This document shows, piece after piece, positions 37,801-45,143 of a DNA stretch of 64,000 nucleotides. The DNA is from Galbibacter sp038433465 (GTDB lineage: Bacteria > Bacteroidota > Bacteroidia > Flavobacteriales > Flavobacteriaceae), in NCBI RefSeq assembly GCF_038433465.1, contig NZ_JAESVF010000008.1, positions 1 through 64,000 on the forward strand, written 5' to 3'. Positions within the stretch are counted from its first letter, which is position 1; every line of letters starts with the position of its first letter. A program made the position numbers and the translations under genes. The notes below the pieces were generated by a model. The model did not search any database. It was not told where the DNA came from and saw only the letters and a program-made list of their open reading frames with translations.

Positions 37801-38946
37801 ACATTCCCAGAGTTTAACATGCAGTACATGTCTAGAAAAGCCAATCAGTTGAATATTTCGGCAAACATTCAGCCTGTGCGAGATTTAACGATTGATTTGG
37901 TTGCAGACAGGCAGTATTCCGAGTCGTATGCAGAAAACTATCGAATTGAAGATTTAAACGGAGATGGAGTTTTAGATTACAATCCGCTTATTCAAAATAA
38001 ATATGGAGACTTCTCGATCTCGACTATTATGTTGGGGACTGCTTTTGATAGTTCAGAAGAAGCTACTTCAGAAACATTTAATCAATTCAGTAAAAATAGA
38101 ATTTTAATAGCGCAGCGTTTGGCAGGCGAACCGCAAAATCCAGATGCTACCGAATATCCAGAAGGGTACGGGCCAACAAATCAAGCGGTATTATTGCCAG
38201 CGTTTATTGCTGCCTATACAGGGAAGAGTGCCAATTCGGTATCTTTGGGAGCGTTTAGAGATACGCCAATTCCTAACTGGACAGTAAAATATACTGGGCT
38301 GATGCGTTTAGGGTGGTTTAAAGAAAAGTTTAGACGTTTCTCTTTGGCGCACGGATATCGTTCGAGTTATAGTATAAATAGTTTCCGTTCGAACTTAGAC
38401 TACGGAAACGGAAGTCAGTTTGACCAATCTGGGAATTATAAAAACCCGATACTTTATACCAATGCAACTTTGGTGGAGCAGTTTAATCCGCTGTTGCGAA
38501 TGGATTTTGAAATGAATAACTCGGTAAGTGTACTTGCTGAAATGCGTAAAGACAGAGCCTTGTCGATGAGTTTTGATAACAACTTACTCACGGAAATGTC
38601 TGGTAACGAATATGTAGTTGGACTTGGGTATCGAATTTCAGACCTTCGTTTTGTTACGAATATTGGAGGACGTAGAAATGTATTGAAAGGCGATTTGAAT
38701 TTGAAAGCCGATTTGTCTTTGAGAGATAATTTAACGGTTATTAGAAACCTCGACATCAACACCAATCAGGTTACAGCGGGGCAGAATATTTGGGCGCTCA
38801 AGTTTACTGCAGATTACGCACTTACAAAAAACTTAACAACACTATTCTTTTACGATCATACATTCTCTGAGTTTAAAGTTTCTACTGCATTTCCGCAGAC
38901 AACAATCCGTACAGGATTTACTTTGCGATATAATTTTGGAAATTAA
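31843..38946 (+). CDS. sprA: SprA/Sov, outer-membrane translocon of the type IX secretion system
   Basis: 2367 residues, the size expected for SprA, which forms the giant 36-strand barrel through which T9SS cargo crosses the outer membrane. The start is TTG at 31843, followed by a signal peptide (LSTLFVVCCLFFTTTIFSQ). SprA-type blocks include DVSHPIMLTSEEYEKLILKE near the N-terminus, the repeated SprA-N segments (PRNRSNISFDFDQRISLSLL; FDFQNIIKLEYQP), DSYFEYRIPIGPN and the C-terminal barrel ending TLRYNFGN. It follows ruvA by 5 bp and precedes gcvH, an order I recall for flavobacterial sprA. No frameshift seen. Confidence 0.97.
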   Translation: MKKNTSPNLLNRQLSTLFVVCCLFFTTTIFSQEESNQEQDSTQAGASLGRIKMQKLESIATKYTYDPVSDMYIYTETIGKYDVSHPIMLTSEEYEKLILKEQMKEYFKEKIDAVDGKEGTEGAQKNLLPSFYVNSDFFESVFGGNTIEVIPQGSVAMDLGVRYQKNDNPALSPRNRSNISFDFDQRISLSLLGRVGTRLSINANYDTEATFDFQNIIKLEYQPNEDDIIQKVEVGNVSMPLNSSLISGAQSLFGVKTELKFGRTRVTGVFSEQRSQSRSVTAQGGGTINDFEILALDYDEDRHFFLSQYFRDQYDQALENYPYIRSQVQITRIEVWVTNRAQRTDNVRNVVALQDLGEPEQENTRINQNAPGGFFGSINNLPRNAANAYDPFNIGGAGSVLTDAIRDIATVQQGFNMAGYNPSQGFDYSILENARKLEPNREYTVDTQLGYISLNQRLSNDEVLAVAYQYTYQGEVYQVGEFANDGVNATEFEESNGVVTQVNPQALVLKMLKSNITNVSDPVWDLMMKNFYSTGAYQLSQEDFRMNILYTDPSPINYITPVDEATWPQGLDEKILLQVFNFDRLNVYNDPQNGGDGFFDYLPGVTIDVQNGLIKFTKVEPFGGYLYDVLGGGNNYDDDNYSPNNDNQAKYVYRNMYKLTKAASLENAEKNKFMLKGRYKAQSSGGIPLGAFNVPQGSVRVTAGGRVLQEGVDYTVNYQAGTVQIIDPSLEASNVPIEVSVENNAVFGQQTRRFSGVHVEHQFNEDFMLGGTFLNMSERPLTQKANFGIEPVNNTILGLNGNYSKEIPFLTRMVNKLPNIDTDAPSRLSVRGDFAYLIPGSPKSSDFDGETTSYLDDFEGAQAFIDIRSSLAWSLASAPIGYGGEIENDNVASRAKRAKMAWYTIDPIFYSNQRPSGINDNDISSNQTRRIFIDEIFPQQDVAQGQTLVQATLDVAYYPAEKGPYNDNASFDNLTAQDRWAGIMRSVNSTNFEQSNVEYIQFWVLDPYYQDGPTPGQNGELVFNLGNINEDILKDGRKQYENGLPVENNPALVNTTSFGKVPSTQSLVYAFNADTSNRNVQDAGYDGLLDEEEASYYSNPGPDPALDNYQFYLDATGGILDRYYNYNNPQGNSPVQVGDTNRGSTTLPDVEDIDRDLTMNTVDSYFEYRIPIGPNIQRTDPFVTDIREVEVETPNNDNYRVRWIQFKVPIDEYDEAIGGITDIRSISFMRMFMTGFSEPIVLRFGTLDLVRGDWRNYSSSLQPEDDPDPTDDGTLVDVNTVNIQENEQREPIPYRLPPGVVREELNNNNTIIRQNEQSLSFAVCDLEPEDSRAVFKNINVDIRQYKRLKMFIHAEQYNTNPLADGDLVAFVRIGTDFTENYYQVEMPLQVTPAGTTDSSTIWPDINSIDLPLDLLSKIKATGIADGSLQEVTYYDADGNLVDEFAPRELGEMRVAIKGNPSLGSIRAAMVGVKNPSTTVGDNVCGEVWFNELRLAELDNSGGWAAVASMDLNVADFANVSATGNMSTSGFGSIDQTPNERSREDARGYSLNSNVNLGQLLPKNWGVQLPMNYSVSEELITPEFDPLYQDLKLEDRINAAETSQEKNQIRNQAEDYTKRKSINFIGVRKNRGPEQKPTVYDVENFTFNFAYNQMEHRDYEIERLRDQNVRTGFLYNHSFQPMEVVPLKNKDSILKSKYWTWLKDFNFNLLPTSVSLNSNITRTLNRQSFRQVVEAGTTADFLGLPEVQQRNYLFDWQYAVNYNLTKSLQFNFTAANNYIVKNYFTEDENGDQIVNRDLALWDGFWDVGDPNRHMQQLQLNYDIPFDKIPFLDFISGTYAYTGDFDWQRGSDVLNEVAGEELNTIQNASTHNLSGSLGMDRLYTALGLKRKSGTTARSSRGALPVADANGQQQPQETKSKKYVGYNAMIDLVTMVKRINVSYSENNGKLLPGYTESVGFIGTLRPSWGFVFGSQSDVRFEAAQKGWLTTFPEFNMQYMSRKANQLNISANIQPVRDLTIDLVADRQYSESYAENYRIEDLNGDGVLDYNPLIQNKYGDFSISTIMLGTAFDSSEEATSETFNQFSKNRILIAQRLAGEPQNPDATEYPEGYGPTNQAVLLPAFIAAYTGKSANSVSLGAFRDTPIPNWTVKYTGLMRLGWFKEKFRRFSLAHGYRSSYSINSFRSNLDYGNGSQFDQSGNYKNPILYTNATLVEQFNPLLRMDFEMNNSVSVLAEMRKDRALSMSFDNNLLTEMSGNEYVVGLGYRISDLRFVTNIGGRRNVLKGDLNLKADLSLRDNLTVIRNLDINTNQVTAGQNIWALKFTADYALTKNLTTLFFYDHTFSEFKVSTAFPQTTIRTGFTLRYNFGN

Positions 38947-38957
38947 CAGCTTTCTGT

Positions 38958-38988
38958 TTGAAATCAATAGTATAAAGAATTACATTTG
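38958..38988 (+). promoter_or_regulatory. Promoter of gcvH
   Basis: TTG (38958-38960), 20-bp spacer, TACATTTG (38981-38988). It gives gcvH its own transcription start just after the 7.1-kb sprA gene. Confidence 0.7.
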
Positions 38989-39017
38989 TCCAGCTAATAT
39001 TTTAATATTTTATTTTT

Positions 39018-39398
39018 ATGAATATTCCTTCAGAATTAAAATACACAAAAGACCACGAGTGGGTTAAAATCGAAGGTGATGTTGCTACCGTAGGAGTTAC
39101 GGATTTTGCGCAAAGCGAATTAGGAGACATCGTTTATGTAGAAGTTGAAACTGTAGATGAAACTTTAGAGAGAGAAGAAGTTTTCGGAACAGTAGAAGCC
39201 GTAAAAACAGTTTCAGATTTATTTTTACCACTTTCTGGTGAAATAATCGAATTTAATGAGTCGTTGGAAGACGAGCCAGAAAAAGTAAATACAGATCCTT
39301 ACGGAGACGGATGGATGATTAAAATTAAAATTTCTGATACTTCTGAAATAGACGATTTATTAAGCGATGCCGATTATAAAGAGCTTATTGGGGCTTAA
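39018..39398 (+). CDS. gcvH: Glycine cleavage system H protein
   Basis: Lipoyl carrier of the glycine cleavage system. 126 residues, full length, starting MNIPSELKYTKDHEWVKIEG. The lipoyl-lysine is K63 in FGTVEAVKTVSDLF, and the C-terminal GWMIKIKISD is typical. The other gcv genes are not in this window. The VanZ-like gene begins inside its last codons. Confidence 0.98.
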   Translation: MNIPSELKYTKDHEWVKIEGDVATVGVTDFAQSELGDIVYVEVETVDETLEREEVFGTVEAVKTVSDLFLPLSGEIIEFNESLEDEPEKVNTDPYGDGWMIKIKISDTSEIDDLLSDADYKELIGA

Positions 39399-39762
39399 TA
39401 AAACTACGTATCTTTTATTTGCCGCTTTATGGTTGTTGGGTGTTACAATAGGTAGTTTAGTTTCTGTATCTGTTGTAAACGAAGTAGAAACAAACATTCG
39501 TGTTTCTGATAAATTAGTACACGGGATATTCTACTTTGGCAATACAATTTTGTGGTATTGTTACCTTCGTAAAGCAAATTTTAAAAACGTACTTCCTAAA
39601 GTTTCTTTGTTTTCATTCGTTTATGGTATAGTTATTGAAGTGTTACAATACATATTACCGTACGATAGATCCTTTGATTTGAAAGATATTCTTGCAAATT
39701 CAGTAGGAATTTTAATAGCTATCTTTTTGATAAACTTTTGGTTAGCATCAAGATTGCATTAA
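39367..39762 (+). CDS. VanZ-like membrane protein
   Basis: 131 residues with four predicted helices (about 13-33, 49-64, 74-94, 108-128). Family marks are DKLVHGIFYFG after the first helix and the motif EVLQYILPYDRSFDLKDILA, both typical of VanZ-like proteins. The ATG at 39367 gives a 32-bp overlap with gcvH, while a later start would trim the soluble N-terminus only. Function unknown; the relation to glycopeptide resistance is by family name only. Confidence 0.85.
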   Translation: MPIIKSLLGLNKTTYLLFAALWLLGVTIGSLVSVSVVNEVETNIRVSDKLVHGIFYFGNTILWYCYLRKANFKNVLPKVSLFSFVYGIVIEVLQYILPYDRSFDLKDILANSVGILIAIFLINFWLASRLH

Positions 39763-39826
39763 AAAGGGAAATTTAATTGGAAAAAAACTAAATAAATAAT
39801 TAAATTAGCAAACAAATTAATAAATT

Positions 39827-40540
39827 ATGGAACCTAAAAAGAATCCAAAAGCTGATTTAACCCGTAATAGCGGACTATACTTTGCTATAGGGTTGGCTTT
39901 GATTACGCTTGTATGTTGGCAAGCAATCGAGTGGAAAAAGTACGATAAAGTAGAGGCTTTTAATTATACCTTAGATGTAGATGATCAATTAGAAGAAGAA
40001 GTTCCTTTAACGGAGCAATTAAATACGCCTCCACCACCACCGCCACCACCAGCTGCACCTGAAGTTATTGAGGTTGTAGAAGATGAGGAAGAAGTAGAAG
40101 AAACTATTATCGAGTCTACTGAAACTACGCAAGATGAAGAAATTGCAGAAGTTGAAGATATCGTTGAGGTTGATGTTCCTGTAGACGTGGATGTACCATT
40201 TACAGTAATTGAAGACAAACCGATGTTTGAGCAATGTAAAGGGGTTCCAAAAGCAGAGCAATTTAACTGTTTCAAAGAAAATCTTGATAAGCACGTAAGA
40301 AAAACATTCCGTTACCCAGAGATGGCTCAAGAAATGGGAATCCAAGGTAGAGTGTATGTAAACTTCCGTATTAATAAAGATGGAACAATTACAATTTTAA
40401 ATACAAGAGCTCCAGACAAAAGTTTGGATGAAGAAGCAAGAAGAATCATTAATAAGTTACCAAAACTTATTCCTGGTAAACAAAGAGGAAGACCAACTCC
40501 TGTAACATTTGCTTATCCTATCGTATTTAAATTAAACTAG
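39827..40540 (+). CDS. tonB: TonB energy transducer
   Basis: 237 residues. One N-terminal transmembrane helix (about 18-36, YFAIGLALITLVCWQAIEW), a short Pro run (PPPPPPPPAAP, about 68-78), a Glu/Val-rich periplasmic stretch (about 80-125), and a C-terminal TonB domain (about 150-237, with QGRVYVNFRINKDGTITILN and DEEARRIINKLPKLIPGKQR). A Cys pair (EQCKGVPKAEQFNCF) precedes the domain. It couples proton-motive force to outer-membrane receptors. ExbB/ExbD are not in the window. A terminator follows. Confidence 0.93.
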   Translation: MEPKKNPKADLTRNSGLYFAIGLALITLVCWQAIEWKKYDKVEAFNYTLDVDDQLEEEVPLTEQLNTPPPPPPPPAAPEVIEVVEDEEEVEETIIESTETTQDEEIAEVEDIVEVDVPVDVDVPFTVIEDKPMFEQCKGVPKAEQFNCFKENLDKHVRKTFRYPEMAQEMGIQGRVYVNFRINKDGTITILNTRAPDKSLDEEARRIINKLPKLIPGKQRGRPTPVTFAYPIVFKLN

Positions 40541-40563
40541 AAAAGTTTATAACAATATATTAG

Positions 40564-40590
40564 AAGCCCGAGTTTTTACTCGGGCTTTTT
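40564..40590 (+). terminator. Terminator of the first tonB
   Basis: Perfect 10-bp stem AAGCCCGAGT / ACTCGGGCTT followed by TTTTTG and more T. Confidence 0.9.
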
Positions 40591-40650
40591 GTTTTTGGTA
40601 TGTTTATTGAATATGGTTTTTAGAATTAACTATTTAAAAACCATATTCTT

Positions 40651-41433
40651 ATGAAAAATTATCCAGAAGAAAAGAAGTCTGATTTGAGTCATAGCACTTC
40701 GTTGAAAACATCTAAAAGAGATTTAAAAATTAAAGGTGGAACTATTCGCTTTCAAATTGGTTTGTTGGTGGCATTAGTAATGTGTTATCTATTAATAGAA
40801 ACCGCTTTTGCAATCCCCGACGTTAATAGCACCACTAATGTTTCCATGCTAGAAGAAGATGAGGTGTATGTTATGCCTGCTTTTGAGATTGAACGTGTTA
40901 AAGAGGTGACTAAGAAAAACGATTTATCGAAAATTTCAAAGTTAATAGATGAAGTGGAGGTCGTTGAGGATGATGCTGTGGTGGATGTTAAGGAAGAGTT
41001 TTTTAATAATGTTGATGATAAAGTGGAAATTTCGGTAGATGATATTGTGGATGTAGAGCCAGTTGAAGATATTGGTCCAATTTCTATAAATTCAGTTCAA
41101 TATGTTCCTGTGTATCCAGGTTGTGAAGCTTTAACTACAAATATAGAGCGTCGTGATTGTATGAGCGATAAAATTAACCGTATAGTTAAGAAAAACTTTG
41201 ATGCTTCAATAGCTTCGGATTATGGTCTAAGTGGAACGTTAAGGATAGATGTTCAGTTTAAAATTAACAAACAAGGAGAAGTTTCAGATGTTAAAGTTCG
41301 TGCGCCACATAAGTCTTTGGAAAGAGAAGCTGCTCGAGTAACAGCTTTGATTCCTCAGATGAAGCCAGGTAGGCAGGGGGATCAAGAGGTTGATGTGATC
41401 TTTTTAAAGCCAATTATTTTTAAAGTACAGTAA
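40651..41433 (+). CDS. Second TonB-family energy transducer (divergent paralogue)
   Basis: 260 residues. A charged cytoplasmic N-terminus of about 34 residues is followed by a transmembrane helix (about 35-54, QIGLLVALVMCYLLIETAFA), an Asp/Glu/Val-rich periplasmic region without the Pro run (about 65-150), and a TonB C-terminal domain (about 165-260) with a Cys pair (YPGCEALTTNIERRDCMSDK) and SGTLRIDVQFKINKQGEVSD. It shares layout with the first tonB 110 bp upstream but has its own 5' region, so a diverged tandem duplicate is likely. The partner receptors cannot be told. Confidence 0.88.
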   Translation: MKNYPEEKKSDLSHSTSLKTSKRDLKIKGGTIRFQIGLLVALVMCYLLIETAFAIPDVNSTTNVSMLEEDEVYVMPAFEIERVKEVTKKNDLSKISKLIDEVEVVEDDAVVDVKEEFFNNVDDKVEISVDDIVDVEPVEDIGPISINSVQYVPVYPGCEALTTNIERRDCMSDKINRIVKKNFDASIASDYGLSGTLRIDVQFKINKQGEVSDVKVRAPHKSLEREAARVTALIPQMKPGRQGDQEVDVIFLKPIIFKVQ

Positions 41434-41445
41434 TTTCTTAAATGA

Positions 41446-41476
41446 TTGCATAGAAACCTTTTGTGAGTTATCTTTG
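41446..41476 (+). promoter_or_regulatory. Promoter of the cytochrome oxidase assembly operon
   Basis: TTG (41446-41448), 20-bp spacer, TATCTTTG (41469-41476). It lies just upstream of ctaB and should drive ctaB with the first subunit III gene. Confidence 0.75.
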
Positions 41477-41496
41477 CACCCGATTTACCATGATTG

Positions 41497-42402
41497 ATGA
41501 AAACTGCATTGGATACAAGTACAAATACAAATTCTTTTTCTTTGGTTTTTGATGATTTTAAACAAATTACCAAAGCAGGGCTTGCGTTTAGTGTGGTGTT
41601 TTCTTCTATTGCAGGTTACTTTTTAGGTGCGGAGACCATTAGTTTTACAACCGTCCTTTTGCTTGCTTTTGGAGGTTATTTTATGGTAGGTGCTTCAAAC
41701 GCTTTTAATCAATTAATCGAGAAAGACCTCGATGCCTTAATGAAGCGTACGCAAAATAGGCCAATTCCTTCCGGTAGAATGTCTTCAAAAACGGCTTTTG
41801 CAATTGCAGTTACTTTTACAATACTCGGCGTTGTTACCTTATATATAGTAAATCCAAAAACAGCAATGTTTGGTGCAATTTCTATTTTCCTATATACGTG
41901 TGTGTATACTCCTTTAAAAACAAAAACACCTTTGGCGGTTTTTGTTGGAGCATTTCCTGGCGCAATTCCGTTTATGTTAGGATGGGTAGCGGCAACCAAT
42001 GAATTTGGTATAGAGCCAGGCACTTTATTTATGATTCAGTTTTTTTGGCAATTCCCACATTTTTGGGCAATAGGTTGGGTTTTAGATGAAGATTATAGCC
42101 GAGCAGGTTTTAAAATGTTGCCTACGGGAAAGAAAGATAAAGCCACTGCAATACAAATAATAATGTATACTATTTGGATGATTTTAGCTTCTATTTTTCC
42201 TGTAACAGGGTTAACAGGGAGTTTAACATTGTCTGTTCCTGCTGCGGTAATTATATTTTTACTCGGAATAGGAATGCTGATTTTTGCATTTCAATTATAT
42301 CATAAAAGAGATAACAAATCGGCAAGAGCATTAATGTTGGCTAGTGTTAGCTATATTTCGTTAATGCAAATTGTATATGTAGTTGATAAATTTTTAAGTT
42401 GA
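41497..42402 (+). CDS. ctaB: Protoheme IX farnesyltransferase (haem O synthase)
   Basis: Converts haem B to haem O for haem-copper oxidases. From the ATG at 41497, 301 residues; a TTG one codon earlier (41494) is also possible. Prenyltransferase motifs are NAFNQLIEKDLDALMKRTQN-RP (UbiA-type NxxxDxxxD) and the second aspartate-rich loop near WVLDEDYSRAGFKMLP. About eight or nine transmembrane helices. Its stop overlaps the start of the next oxidase gene as TGATG. Confidence 0.96.
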   Translation: MKTALDTSTNTNSFSLVFDDFKQITKAGLAFSVVFSSIAGYFLGAETISFTTVLLLAFGGYFMVGASNAFNQLIEKDLDALMKRTQNRPIPSGRMSSKTAFAIAVTFTILGVVTLYIVNPKTAMFGAISIFLYTCVYTPLKTKTPLAVFVGAFPGAIPFMLGWVAATNEFGIEPGTLFMIQFFWQFPHFWAIGWVLDEDYSRAGFKMLPTGKKDKATAIQIIMYTIWMILASIFPVTGLTGSLTLSVPAAVIIFLLGIGMLIFAFQLYHKRDNKSARALMLASVSYISLMQIVYVVDKFLS

Positions 42403-42983
42403 TGGATTTAACTCAAGGGACTCCCGAAGTGAAAAACGCTAGAGCAAAAAAAATGATGCTTTGGTTTGGAATGATAAGTATAGCAATGATGTTTGCTGGT
42501 CTTACAAGTGCTTACGTAGTAAGTAAATCAAGACCAGACTGGGTGTCGGCTATCGATATTCCGATGGCGTTTGTATTTAGTACAATTGCTATTGTGTTAA
42601 GTAGCTTCACGTTTTATTTTGCTAAAAAATCTATCGAGAATAATAATAGAAGTGCAGCGTCTATTTCGTTGTTTGTTACTTTGGCTTTAGGGTTACTTTT
42701 TGTTTTTCTTCAGTTTAAAGGATTTTCAGAAATAATAGATGCTGGATTTTATTTTACAGGAAGTGAAAGTACCATTACAACTTCTTTTCTTTATGCAATC
42801 GTGTTTTCGCACTTAGTTCACGTTTTTGGCGGGCTGGTAGTGTTGTTGGTTGTTATTTATAATCATTATAAAGAAAAGTATAAACCCGGTCAAACCCTTG
42901 GTATAGAGCTAGGTGCGATGTTTTGGCACTTTTTAGACTTTTTGTGGGTGTATTTGATTTTATTTTTCTATTTCTTTAGATAA
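42402..42983 (+). CDS. Cytochrome c oxidase subunit III, short form
   Basis: 193 residues from the ATG at 42402 (TGATG overlap with ctaB). Five predicted helices and the subunit III marks SHLVHVFGGLVVLLVV and ELGAMFWHFLDFLWVYLILF. It lacks any large insertion, unlike the next gene. Two consecutive subunit III-family genes are usual in flavobacterial oxidase clusters; one probably serves assembly or a variant complex. Confidence 0.92.
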   Translation: MDLTQGTPEVKNARAKKMMLWFGMISIAMMFAGLTSAYVVSKSRPDWVSAIDIPMAFVFSTIAIVLSSFTFYFAKKSIENNNRSAASISLFVTLALGLLFVFLQFKGFSEIIDAGFYFTGSESTITTSFLYAIVFSHLVHVFGGLVVLLVVIYNHYKEKYKPGQTLGIELGAMFWHFLDFLWVYLILFFYFFR

Positions 42984-43034
42984 ATAAAAAATGTAAATTT
43001 GAAAAATTTTTAAAATAAGAATACTTTAACATTT

Positions 43035-44012
43035 ATGGAAGCTACTGTTACAACAGGTTCTAAAGAAAAAGTTTGGGGTGGAGGAAACGAACCCCTAAAT
43101 GCAAGTTATGGTAAGATGATGATGTGGTTTTTTATCGTATCAGATGCACTTACTTTTTCTGGATTTTTAGCCGCTTATGGTTTTTCTAGATTTAAATTCA
43201 TCGAATCATGGCCAATCGCCGATGAAGTGTTTACACACTTTCCATTTTTACACGGTGTAGATGCGCCAATGTACTACGTGGCATTAATGACGTTTATTCT
43301 TATATTCTCGTCTGTTACAATGGTATTGGCGGTAGATGCTGGTCATCAATTAAAACAGAAAAAAGTAATTTGGTACATGTTCCTAACTATTATAGGAGGT
43401 ATCATTTTCGTAGGATCGCAAGCTTGGGAGTGGAAAAACTTTATCAAAGGAGAATACGGAGCAGTAGAGTTAAAGTCTGGTAGAATATTACAATTTTTAG
43501 ATGCTTCTACAGGAGAACGTGTTGCTTTAGCAGATTTTGCAAAGCCACTTCATGGTGAGCGTACCACACAACATGCTAACGAAGGAGTTTGGTATATGTC
43601 TGAAAGCACATTGCCTTCTTTTTCAGTAGAAGAAGTAAAAGCAGGTTTTGAAGCAAACCATAATATCGTTGCAAGAACAGAGATTTCAGACGAGCACGGA
43701 AAGAAAGTTGTACTGTCTCGTGAAGAAACTGCAGAGCGTTTAACGCAAGCAACGATGGTAGTTGAAGGAGCAAACTTAATTCACAACGAATACGGAAACC
43801 GCTTATTTGCAGATTTCTTCTTCTTCATTACAGGTTTTCACGGATTTCACGTACTTTCTGGAGTTGTTATCAATATCATCATTTTTATTAATGTGATTTT
43901 AGGAACTTACGAAAGAAGAAAGAATTACGAAATGGTTGAAAAAGTTGGTTTATACTGGCACTTTGTAGACCTTGTATGGGTATTTGTATTTACCTTCTTT
44001 TACCTTGTATAA
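43035..44012 (+). CDS. Cytochrome c oxidase subunit III, long form with soluble insertion
   Basis: 325 residues. N-terminal helices (MMMWFFIVSDALTFSGFLAA) and C-terminal helices (FFFFITGFHGFHVLSGVVIN and GLYWHFVDLVWVFVFTFFYL) are clear subunit III sequence. Between SQAWEWKNF (about 128-136) and the FITGFHGFH helix lies a hydrophilic stretch of roughly 100 residues (GRILQFLDASTGERVALADF, EEVKAGFEANHNIVARTEIS) that ordinary subunit III proteins do not have. A -7 element TAAATTTG is at 42994-43001, so it may also be transcribed separately from ctaB. Confidence 0.93.
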   Translation: MEATVTTGSKEKVWGGGNEPLNASYGKMMMWFFIVSDALTFSGFLAAYGFSRFKFIESWPIADEVFTHFPFLHGVDAPMYYVALMTFILIFSSVTMVLAVDAGHQLKQKKVIWYMFLTIIGGIIFVGSQAWEWKNFIKGEYGAVELKSGRILQFLDASTGERVALADFAKPLHGERTTQHANEGVWYMSESTLPSFSVEEVKAGFEANHNIVARTEISDEHGKKVVLSREETAERLTQATMVVEGANLIHNEYGNRLFADFFFFITGFHGFHVLSGVVINIIIFINVILGTYERRKNYEMVEKVGLYWHFVDLVWVFVFTFFYLV

Positions 44013-44030
44013 TTTATTATTGATAGAAAA

Positions 44031-44378
44031 ATGGCACACGCACACGAATCGAATACAAAAAGAATTTGGGTAGTTTTTGGAATCCTTTCCGTTATTACTA
44101 TCGTAGAAGTTATATTAGGAATTATCCGACCAGAAGCTTTAGAGGCTCATGTAGCTGGAATGAAACTTTTAAACTGGATATTCATTATTTTAACAATCGT
44201 TAAAGCTTATTACATCGCTTGGGCATTTATGCACCTTGAAGGAGAAAAAGCAGGTTTACGTTGGTCTATAGTTTTACCTTTAGTGTTTTTGATAATGTAT
44301 TTATCATTTATATTATTGGTTGAAGGTAACTACATTCACGATGTTTATCACGACGGATTTATAAGTTGGGATTTTTAA
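44031..44378 (+). CDS. Cytochrome c oxidase subunit IV-type protein
   Basis: 115 residues with three helices (about 10-29, 45-65, 78-98). The pattern RIWVVFGILSVITIVEVILG and YYIAWAFMHLEGEK matches the small subunit IV (CtaF/caa3-type) family. It follows subunit III by 18 bp and is closed by a terminator. The catalytic subunits I and II are not in this window. Confidence 0.92.
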   Translation: MAHAHESNTKRIWVVFGILSVITIVEVILGIIRPEALEAHVAGMKLLNWIFIILTIVKAYYIAWAFMHLEGEKAGLRWSIVLPLVFLIMYLSFILLVEGNYIHDVYHDGFISWDF

Positions 44379-44396
44379 GAGTTTTTAACTATATAT

Positions 44397-44424
44397 AAAA
44401 GGCGGTTTTTTAACCGTCTTTTTT
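44397..44424 (+). terminator. Terminator after subunit IV
   Basis: AAAAGGCGGTT pairs with AACCGTCTTTT (one G-U) around a 4-nt loop, then T residues. A new -7 element TATTTTTG at 44425-44432 begins right after it, for the next gene. Confidence 0.8.
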
Positions 44425-44453
44425 TATTTTTGTAGGGTATTAATTTTATTTTG

Positions 44454-45143
44454 ATGAAGAAGTATATTGTTCTTGCTGTTTTGTTTATTCTCCCAATTGT
44501 TGTCTATATGTTTTTTGCTTCTGGAGTAAATAACTTTGGAAAACTCCCTACCTTGACAACAGAACAAGTACAAGATGTAACTGCGTTTACAAATCCAAAC
44601 CCAAAGGCAGTTAGCTTCAAAGGAAAAATTTCTGTTTTAGGATTTTTAGGTGAAGATGTAAATTCAAAAAAACTAAATGCCTTCAATCTTAATCAAAAAA
44701 TATACAAACGCTTTAATGGTTTTAAAGATTTTCAGTTTGTATTTCTTCTTCCCTTCGGAACCGAACAAGCTGCCGATAGCTTGAAGAAAGAGTTGAGTCC
44801 GCTTGCAGATGTTTCTAACTGGCATTTTTTATTCGATTCAAAAGAAAATATTGAAACCGTTTTTAATAGTTTACAAACACCTTTTACCTTGTCGGATACT
44901 GGATACAGTCCGTATGTTTTTATAATTGATAAAGACGAAAAATTACGCGGTCGCGTAAAAGACGACGATACTAAAAGAGAATTGTACGGCTACGATGCAA
45001 CTTCTGTGGCAGTTTTAAATAATAAAATGATAGACGATATTAAAGTGTTGTTGGCAGAATACAGATTGGCATTGAAGAAAAATGGAAAGTCGAAAGACAG
45101 AGATTCTTATTTAAAATACAATAAAAATTCAGATGAAAAATAA
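44454..45143 (+). CDS. Thioredoxin-fold membrane protein without CxxC, next to SCO1
   Basis: 229 residues from the ATG at 44454. An N-terminal membrane anchor (MKKYIVLAVLFILPIVVYMF) precedes a periplasmic domain with a thioredoxin/SCO-like order of elements (GKISVLGFLGEDVNSKK, FQFVFLLPFGTEQAADSLKK, NWHFLFDSKENIETVFNSLQ, YSPYVFIIDKDEKLRGRVKD). There is no cysteine at the expected redox position. It overlaps sco by 11 bp and has a -7 element at 44425-44432. Similar genes lie before sco in other flavobacteria as I recall. It may be a non-catalytic SCO paralogue in copper delivery or assembly; this is inference. Confidence 0.82.
   Translation: MKKYIVLAVLFILPIVVYMFFASGVNNFGKLPTLTTEQVQDVTAFTNPNPKAVSFKGKISVLGFLGEDVNSKKLNAFNLNQKIYKRFNGFKDFQFVFLLPFGTEQAADSLKKELSPLADVSNWHFLFDSKENIETVFNSLQTPFTLSDTGYSPYVFIIDKDEKLRGRVKDDDTKRELYGYDATSVAVLNNKMIDDIKVLLAEYRLALKKNGKSKDRDSYLKYNKNSDEK

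Noticed and set aside
40035..40060. CCACCACCACCG-type run as a microsatellite or CRISPR-like repeat
   Set aside because: It encodes the Pro run of TonB and is in frame; no spacer structure.
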